This document shows, piece by piece, positions 8,548 to 12,397 of a DNA stretch of 12,397 bases (the stretch's first letter is position 1; each line of letters starts with the position of its first letter). The notes beneath the pieces were generated by a model. That model did not search any database, was not told the DNA's origin, and was given only the letters and a program-made list of their open reading frames with translations. Made by a program: the position numbers and the translations under genes. Source of the stretch: Bacteroidales bacterium (GTDB lineage Bacteria > Bacteroidota > Bacteroidia > Bacteroidales > UBA932); assembly GCA_017555925.1 (NCBI GenBank), contig JAFZFL010000148.1, positions 1 to 12,397 of the forward strand, in the 5' to 3' direction.

Positions 8548-9309
8548 ATGTTGGCAAAAGAGATAGTGAGGCCTATTGAGCAGTTTGCTCCACTTGCTCT
8601 ACAGGAGAGTTGGGATAATTGCGGATTCTCCGTAGGTGATCCGGAGCGGGAAGTGAAAGGCGCTCTTATAGCGCTCGATTGTACAGAAGAGGTTCTGGAT
8701 GAGGCTATAGAGCTTGGTTGTGATATGATAATAACTCATCACCCATTGATTTTTAAAGGGTTAAAGTCCATTACACCAGCAAATGCTACAGGCAGGATTG
8801 TCTCTAAGGCAATAAGACACAATATTGCAATATATGCAGCCCATACAAATATGGATAAGGCGGCAGATGGCGTGAGCGGACTTATGGCAAACAAGTTGGA
8901 GTTGTCAAACCGCGAGACGTTAAGTGCCGATGGCTTGGGAATTATTGGCGATTTGCGTGAACCGGTAGATGCTATGGAGTTGGTCGGGATTGTAAAAGAG
9001 AGGTTTGGAGCGGACAATTTGAGAAGTTCAGCTTTGCTTGAGAAAAAAATATCAAGGGTTGCAGTATGCGGTGGAAGCGGACGTTCATTTATTCCTGATG
9101 CCATGTCAAAAGGGGCTCAGGTCTATATTACGGGCGATATTACATACCATGAGTTTTATTGTGAGAAGGGCTTTATGGTTATGGATATTGGCCATTATTT
9201 GAGCGAATATGATGTTGTTGGTCTATTTGCTAAAATAGTTTGCGAAAATTTTCCTAACTTTGCAGTTTCAATAAGTAGAAAAAATAATAATCCTATATAT
9301 TACTATTAA
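8548..9309 (+). CDS. Nif3-like dinuclear metal centre protein (YbgI type)
   Basis: Member of the NIF3/DUF34 family, which forms hexameric toroids with a two-metal site in each subunit. The biochemical role is still unsettled, and proposals include GTP cyclohydrolase-like hydrolase activity. It is 253 aa, near the length of E. coli YbgI (about 247). The metal ligands are visible: H64 and H65 in ITHHPLIF, D103 in HTNMD, and H216 and E220 in DIGHYLSEY. The start motif ESWDNCGFSVGDP is also typical. The protein ends FAVSISRKNNNPIYYY, like the conserved family C-terminus. Between about 120 and 170 there is only a short connection, so the PII-like insert of the longer YqfO-type proteins is absent. 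It sits 23 bp after the MerR gene and 9 bp before the zinc-ribbon gene, a pairing I recall from other Bacteroidetes. Confidence 0.93.
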   Translation: MLAKEIVRPIEQFAPLALQESWDNCGFSVGDPEREVKGALIALDCTEEVLDEAIELGCDMIITHHPLIFKGLKSITPANATGRIVSKAIRHNIAIYAAHTNMDKAADGVSGLMANKLELSNRETLSADGLGIIGDLREPVDAMELVGIVKERFGADNLRSSALLEKKISRVAVCGGSGRSFIPDAMSKGAQVYITGDITYHEFYCEKGFMVMDIGHYLSEYDVVGLFAKIVCENFPNFAVSISRKNNNPIYYY

Positions 9310-9318
9310 AGCTGAATT

Positions 9319-10140
9319 ATGGCTACAAGTAAAAAGAATAACACAGTTGCTACTCCAATAGTGGAGGGCGAAACTTTTGCGTCATTGCAAATTGCAAAGA
9401 ATCTGGACTCTGATATGAGTATGGAGACCAGACTCAGATTGCTATACAAGCTTCAACAGACCGATTCAAAGATTGATAAAATTTATCTGTTGAGAGGAGA
9501 GCTTCCATTGGAAGTGCAGGATCTTGAGGATGATATTGCCGGATTGGAGACCCGTATCTCAAACTTGAACAAGGAGATTGCTGAGGCAGAGGCGTTCATT
9601 GCGCAGAAGAAACAGGATATCATTACCAGCAAATCTCTGATAGAGAAGTATGAGGCTCAAAGGAACAATGTAAAGAATAACAGGGAGTATGATTCATTGT
9701 CTAAGGAGATAGAGTATCAGGATCTCGACAGACAGTTGTCTGAGAAGAAGATAAAGGATACTACACGCCTTATGGCAGAGAAGAAAGAGGTATTGGCTGC
9801 AACTTCGGAGGTTCTCGAGGGCAGACGTATAGATCTTGTAAACAAAAAACAGGAGTTGGAGTCTATTATTGAGGAGACTCAAAAGGATGAAGAGATTCTT
9901 TTGAAAGAGTCGGAGGAGATTCAATCACAGATAGAGGTAAGATTGTTGAATGCTTACAAGAAGGTAAGAACAAATACACGCAACAAAATGGCAGTAGTTA
10001 CCATAAAAAGGGATGCCTGTGGCGGATGTTTTAACAAGATTCCTCCTCAAAGGCAGTTGGATATTGCATCAAGCAAAAAGATTATTGTTTGCGAGTATTG
10101 CGGAAGAATTCTTGTAAATCCGGAATTTGAGAACGAGTAG
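9319..10140 (+). CDS. Coiled-coil C4-type zinc-ribbon protein (CdsZ/FlgZ-like family)
   Basis: Protein of 273 aa with a long helical coiled coil (about residues 38-215, rich in Glu, Lys, Leu and Ile) and a C-terminal zinc ribbon. The ribbon ligands are C234 and C237 (CGGC) and C258 and C261 (CEYC). The middle motif NNREYDSLSKEIEYQD (about 120-135) is a signature of the family that includes Helicobacter HP0958/FlgZ and chlamydial CT398/CdsZ. Those relatives bind RNA polymerase sigma-54, flagellar or type III secretion partners, but no such partners are visible here, so the role in this organism is unknown. A Thr/Val-rich N-terminal extension of about 35 residues precedes the coiled coil. It lies 9 bp after the Nif3-like gene and is the last gene before the terminator. 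Confidence 0.9.
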   Translation: MATSKKNNTVATPIVEGETFASLQIAKNLDSDMSMETRLRLLYKLQQTDSKIDKIYLLRGELPLEVQDLEDDIAGLETRISNLNKEIAEAEAFIAQKKQDIITSKSLIEKYEAQRNNVKNNREYDSLSKEIEYQDLDRQLSEKKIKDTTRLMAEKKEVLAATSEVLEGRRIDLVNKKQELESIIEETQKDEEILLKESEEIQSQIEVRLLNAYKKVRTNTRNKMAVVTIKRDACGGCFNKIPPQRQLDIASSKKIIVCEYCGRILVNPEFENE

Positions 10141-10151
10141 TCTATGTATAT

Positions 10152-10163
10152 CCCCATTCGGGG
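10152..10163 (+). other. Small GC hairpin between the zinc-ribbon gene and dnaB
   Basis: CCCC at 10152-10155 can pair with GGGG at 10160-10163 around a four-base ATTC loop. Flanking CTATGT (10142-10147) could pair weakly with ACATATAG (10174-10181) if a two-base bulge is allowed. No T tract follows the small hairpin, so it is not itself a terminator. It may be part of the transcript 3' end or a short structured leader. The function is unknown. Confidence 0.3.
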
Positions 10164-10184
10164 TTAGTTGATGACATATAGGAC

Positions 10185-10233
10185 AAACATCCTCTACCTA
10201 TGGCAGAATTACCATTGGGAGAGGATGTTTTTT
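10185..10233 (+). terminator. Rho-independent terminator after the zinc-ribbon gene
   Basis: The left arm at 10185-10203 (AAACATCCTCT...ATGG) pairs with the right arm at 10212-10230 (CCAT...AGAGGATGTTT). This gives 17 pairs out of 19 with two internal mismatches and an eight-base loop at 10204-10211. The right arm runs into a TTTTTT tract (10228-10233). This is the strongest stem-loop seen between genes in the window and would end the five-gene M23-to-zinc-ribbon transcript. It finishes only 4 bp before the first dnaB ATG, so an attenuator role for dnaB is also possible. Confidence 0.82.
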
Positions 10234-10237
10234 GTTA

Positions 10238-11761
10238 ATGGAAAATAGAACAGTAATGGCAAAAACAAGCGGAAGAAAAGGAACAGGGGGTTCCAATCAA
10301 ATAAAGAATCTGGAGTATGTAGGGTTAGAGTCGGGCAGAAAGCCGCCTCAAGCTGTTGATATTGAGGAAGCTGTGTTGGGCTCGCTTCTTCTTGAACCAA
10401 ATTCTGTGGCTGATGTTTTGGATGTTCTTGTTCCGGAGTGCTTTTATAAGGAGGCCAATAGGAAAATCTTCAAGGCTATATCGGCACTGGCTATGAGACA
10501 TGATGCTGTAGATATATATACTGTAGCTGAAGAGCTTAAAAAGAGTGATGATCTGGAGTTGGTGGGTGGCCCATACTATCTTAGCCAGTTGAGTATGAAG
10601 ATTGGAGCTGCAGCCCATCTTGATTACCATACTAAAATTCTGGTACAGAAGTATATTCAAAGGGAGTTGATTTCAATCTCCTATGAGGTGCAGAAGGATG
10701 CTTTTGATGATGCCATGAGTGTGGATGATCTGCTTGACGGTACCCAGCAAAAGATATTTACTCTTGCCGACAGAAATATGAAGAGGGAGACCCAATCTGT
10801 GCAGGATGTTATAAATGAGGCAATTGATGATCTGCAGTCCGTTCAGATGAGAGAAGATGGATTGAGTGGTGTGCCAAGTGGATATACAGGTATAGACAGG
10901 GTTACTTTGGGATGGCAGGCGTCTGATCTGGTTATCATTGCAGCGCGTCCGTCAATGGGTAAAACGGCGTTTGTGCTTACAATGGCACGTAATATGGCGG
11001 TGGAGCATAAAGTGCCAGTAGCCTTTTTCTCCCTTGAGATGGCATCAAAACAGTTGGTAAAGAGGTTGATGATAAGTGAAACCGGATTGTCGGCCGATAA
11101 AATTAAGGGTGGAAAGAAACTTGAACAGTATGAGTGGGTACAGTTGAATGAGCGCCTGAATGAACTCTCTAAAGCGCCGTTATACATAGATGATACTCCG
11201 TCGCTCTCAATATATGAGTTCAGGTCAAAGGCCAGAAGGCTCGTCTCTTCGGCAGGAGTGAAGATGATAATAATTGACTATCTTCAGCTTATGGCAGGTC
11301 CACCGGAGTTGAAAGGAATGAGGGAGCAGGAGGTCTCTGCAATCTCAAGGTCGTTGAAGGCTATAGCCAAAGAGCTGGATGTTCCTATTCTTGCCCTCTC
11401 TCAGTTGAGCCGTGCTGTTGAGACTCGTGGTGGTGCAAAAAGACCTCAATTGAGTGACTTGAGGGAGTCGGGTGCCATTGAGCAGGATGCAGATATTGTA
11501 ATGTTCATTCACCGTCCGGATTATTATGGTATGGCGGAGGATCCTTCGCAGGTTGGCCTTACAGATATTATCATAGCAAAACACCGTAATGGTGCTGTTT
11601 GTGATGTTAAAATGAAGTTCCGTAATTCGGAGGTGCGTTTTGTGGATGTTACCGATGTGGCTTTGAATGCTGGTATGCCTGAAGAGGCTACATTTACAGA
11701 ATCGCGTATGAATGGAGGCGGTATTGGGGCAAATGATTTTGGTAATAATGATGATTTTTAG
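10238..11761 (+). CDS. dnaB: Replicative DNA helicase DnaB
   Basis: Hexameric ATP-dependent 5'-3' helicase that unwinds the chromosomal fork and recruits primase. The protein is 507 aa from this ATG. The N-terminal DnaB domain (about residues 38-140) starts PPQAVDIEEAVLGSLLLEP. The RecA-like C-terminal domain shows SGYTGIDRVTLGWQASDLVIIAARP, Walker A ARPSMGKTA (about 236-244), SLEMASKQLVKRL, the Walker B region MIIIDYLQLM (about 343-352), ALSQLSRAVETR (about 386-397) and the DLRESGAIEQDADIV block. The glycine- and asparagine-rich tail is typical. No intein or insertion is present. Start choice is uncertain: the ATG at 10238 is only 4 bp past a terminator T tract, while the ATG at 10256 gives MAKTSGRKG, which looks more like Bacteroides DnaB starts. 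A TTG at 10232 lies inside the T tract and is unlikely. Confidence 0.97.
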   Translation: MENRTVMAKTSGRKGTGGSNQIKNLEYVGLESGRKPPQAVDIEEAVLGSLLLEPNSVADVLDVLVPECFYKEANRKIFKAISALAMRHDAVDIYTVAEELKKSDDLELVGGPYYLSQLSMKIGAAAHLDYHTKILVQKYIQRELISISYEVQKDAFDDAMSVDDLLDGTQQKIFTLADRNMKRETQSVQDVINEAIDDLQSVQMREDGLSGVPSGYTGIDRVTLGWQASDLVIIAARPSMGKTAFVLTMARNMAVEHKVPVAFFSLEMASKQLVKRLMISETGLSADKIKGGKKLEQYEWVQLNERLNELSKAPLYIDDTPSLSIYEFRSKARRLVSSAGVKMIIIDYLQLMAGPPELKGMREQEVSAISRSLKAIAKELDVPILALSQLSRAVETRGGAKRPQLSDLRESGAIEQDADIVMFIHRPDYYGMAEDPSQVGLTDIIIAKHRNGAVCDVKMKFRNSEVRFVDVTDVALNAGMPEEATFTESRMNGGGIGANDFGNNDDF

Positions 11762-11792
11762 AGTGAAGCCGTAATGGTTTAAATTAAAGGAT

Positions 11793-12397
11793 ATGAAAGG
11801 GTGTATTGCAAAAGGGGTTCTGTCGGGAAGACTCTTTTTTATATTGGTGATGGTGTGCTGTGCAAATGCCATTTCTGCCCAAATGGTCGATTCTATAGGT
11901 GAACTGCCTTTTAAAAAGGGTGAAAAACTGACCTATGTGTTAAGCTATACTTGGGGTGGTATAAATACAGATGTGGGTGAGGGTGTTGTTACGCTTGATT
12001 ATGCGAATGGAGTGTATAATCCTGTGGTTAAGGGAAAGACGTACAGGTTTTATGATTTCTTCTTTAAGGTGAGGGAGCATTTTGAGTCTCATTTTGATGA
12101 AAAGACAATGAGACCTTTGTCATTTTACAGAAATACCATGGAAGGAAACTACAGGATGATAAACAGATATACGTTCAATAATGAAAATTATGAGATTCAT
12201 GCTGTGACAAAAAAGAGGGACAATCCCGAAAAGGATTCTATTTTACCCGGAAGGAGCAATACTTATGACCTTGTTACACTTTACTTTGTGAGCAGGACAA
12301 TTGATTTTTCAAAGATACCTGTTGATGAGAAACAGCCCATCTCTTTTGCTATAGACAGGGAGATTTTTGATCTCTATTTCGTTTATAAAGGGAAAGA
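11793..12397 (+). CDS. Secreted DUF3108-family protein (3' partial)
   Basis: The reading frame is open from an ATG at 11793 to the right edge, giving 201 complete codons with no stop. The N-terminus has a short basic start (MKGCIAKG), a hydrophobic core (LFFILVMVCCANA) and a likely signal peptidase I site near ANAISA/Q, so the mature protein is periplasmic or outer-membrane associated. I see no lipobox in the usual position: the Cys-Cys pair is followed by ANAISA, not by a +1 Cys cleavage context. The mature part begins LPFKKGEKLTYVLSYTWGG and continues with alternating beta-strand-like segments (FFFKVREHFESHFDE, MRPLSFYRNTMEGNY, YDLVTLYFVSRTIDF). This pattern fits the DUF3108 family, whose function is unknown. 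It follows dnaB by 31 bp on the same strand, so co-transcription is possible though no functional link is evident. Confidence 0.85.
   Translation, partial: MKGCIAKGVLSGRLFFILVMVCCANAISAQMVDSIGELPFKKGEKLTYVLSYTWGGINTDVGEGVVTLDYANGVYNPVVKGKTYRFYDFFFKVREHFESHFDEKTMRPLSFYRNTMEGNYRMINRYTFNNENYEIHAVTKKRDNPEKDSILPGRSNTYDLVTLYFVSRTIDFSKIPVDEKQPISFAIDREIFDLYFVYKGK

Noticed and set aside
11345..11872. A 175-residue open frame on the minus strand opposite the dnaB 3' end
   Set aside because: It overlaps the conserved DnaB helicase core and the start of the next gene. The translation is Ile/Thr/His-rich with no motif, so it is a shadow.
1..12397. Mobile element, prophage, CRISPR array or defence island
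   Set aside because: No transposase, integrase, direct-repeat array, tRNA attachment site or restriction/defence domain is visible. Every long frame belongs to a housekeeping or envelope family.

Overview
The window is chromosomal housekeeping DNA from a bacterium of the phylum Bacteroidota, most likely order Bacteroidales. Three things point there: moderately AT-rich sequence, start codons without consistent Shine-Dalgarno motifs, and TAnnTTTG-type -7 promoter elements in the one real divergent promoter region. The proteins also look like Bacteroidetes versions of their families, including M23 peptidases that begin with a KYKFN-type motif and a large LptF/LptG-family permease. I cannot name a genus from sequence alone.

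Left part (1-6146). A concentrative nucleoside transporter (NupC/CNT family), cut by the left edge, runs rightward and converges on a leftward cluster transcribed alaS > LptF/LptG-family permease > fmt. The permease and fmt overlap by four bases (ATGA). This cluster joins two translation genes (alanyl-tRNA charging and initiator-tRNA formylation) to an envelope-biogenesis permease.

Middle (6147-10233). An 85-bp divergent region holds back-to-back promoter candidates. The rightward one starts a compact five-gene unit: two tandem membrane-anchored M23/LytM-type peptidases (TAA directly followed by ATG), a small MerR-type regulator, a Nif3/YbgI-like dinuclear-metal protein, and a coiled-coil C4 zinc-ribbon protein. 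Gaps are 0-23 bp. The unit ends at a strong stem-loop with a T tract at 10185-10233.

Right part (10238-12397). dnaB, the replicative helicase, begins within a few bases of that stem-loop. It is followed by a secreted DUF3108-family protein that runs off the right edge.

I see no tRNA or rRNA, CRISPR array, transposase, integrase, phage gene or recognisable defence system. No stretch over 300 bp lacks a gene. I found no clearly new biological system. The points most worth checking are the M23 tandem pair with its embedded MerR regulator, the terminator touching the dnaB start, and the short form of the Nif3-like protein.
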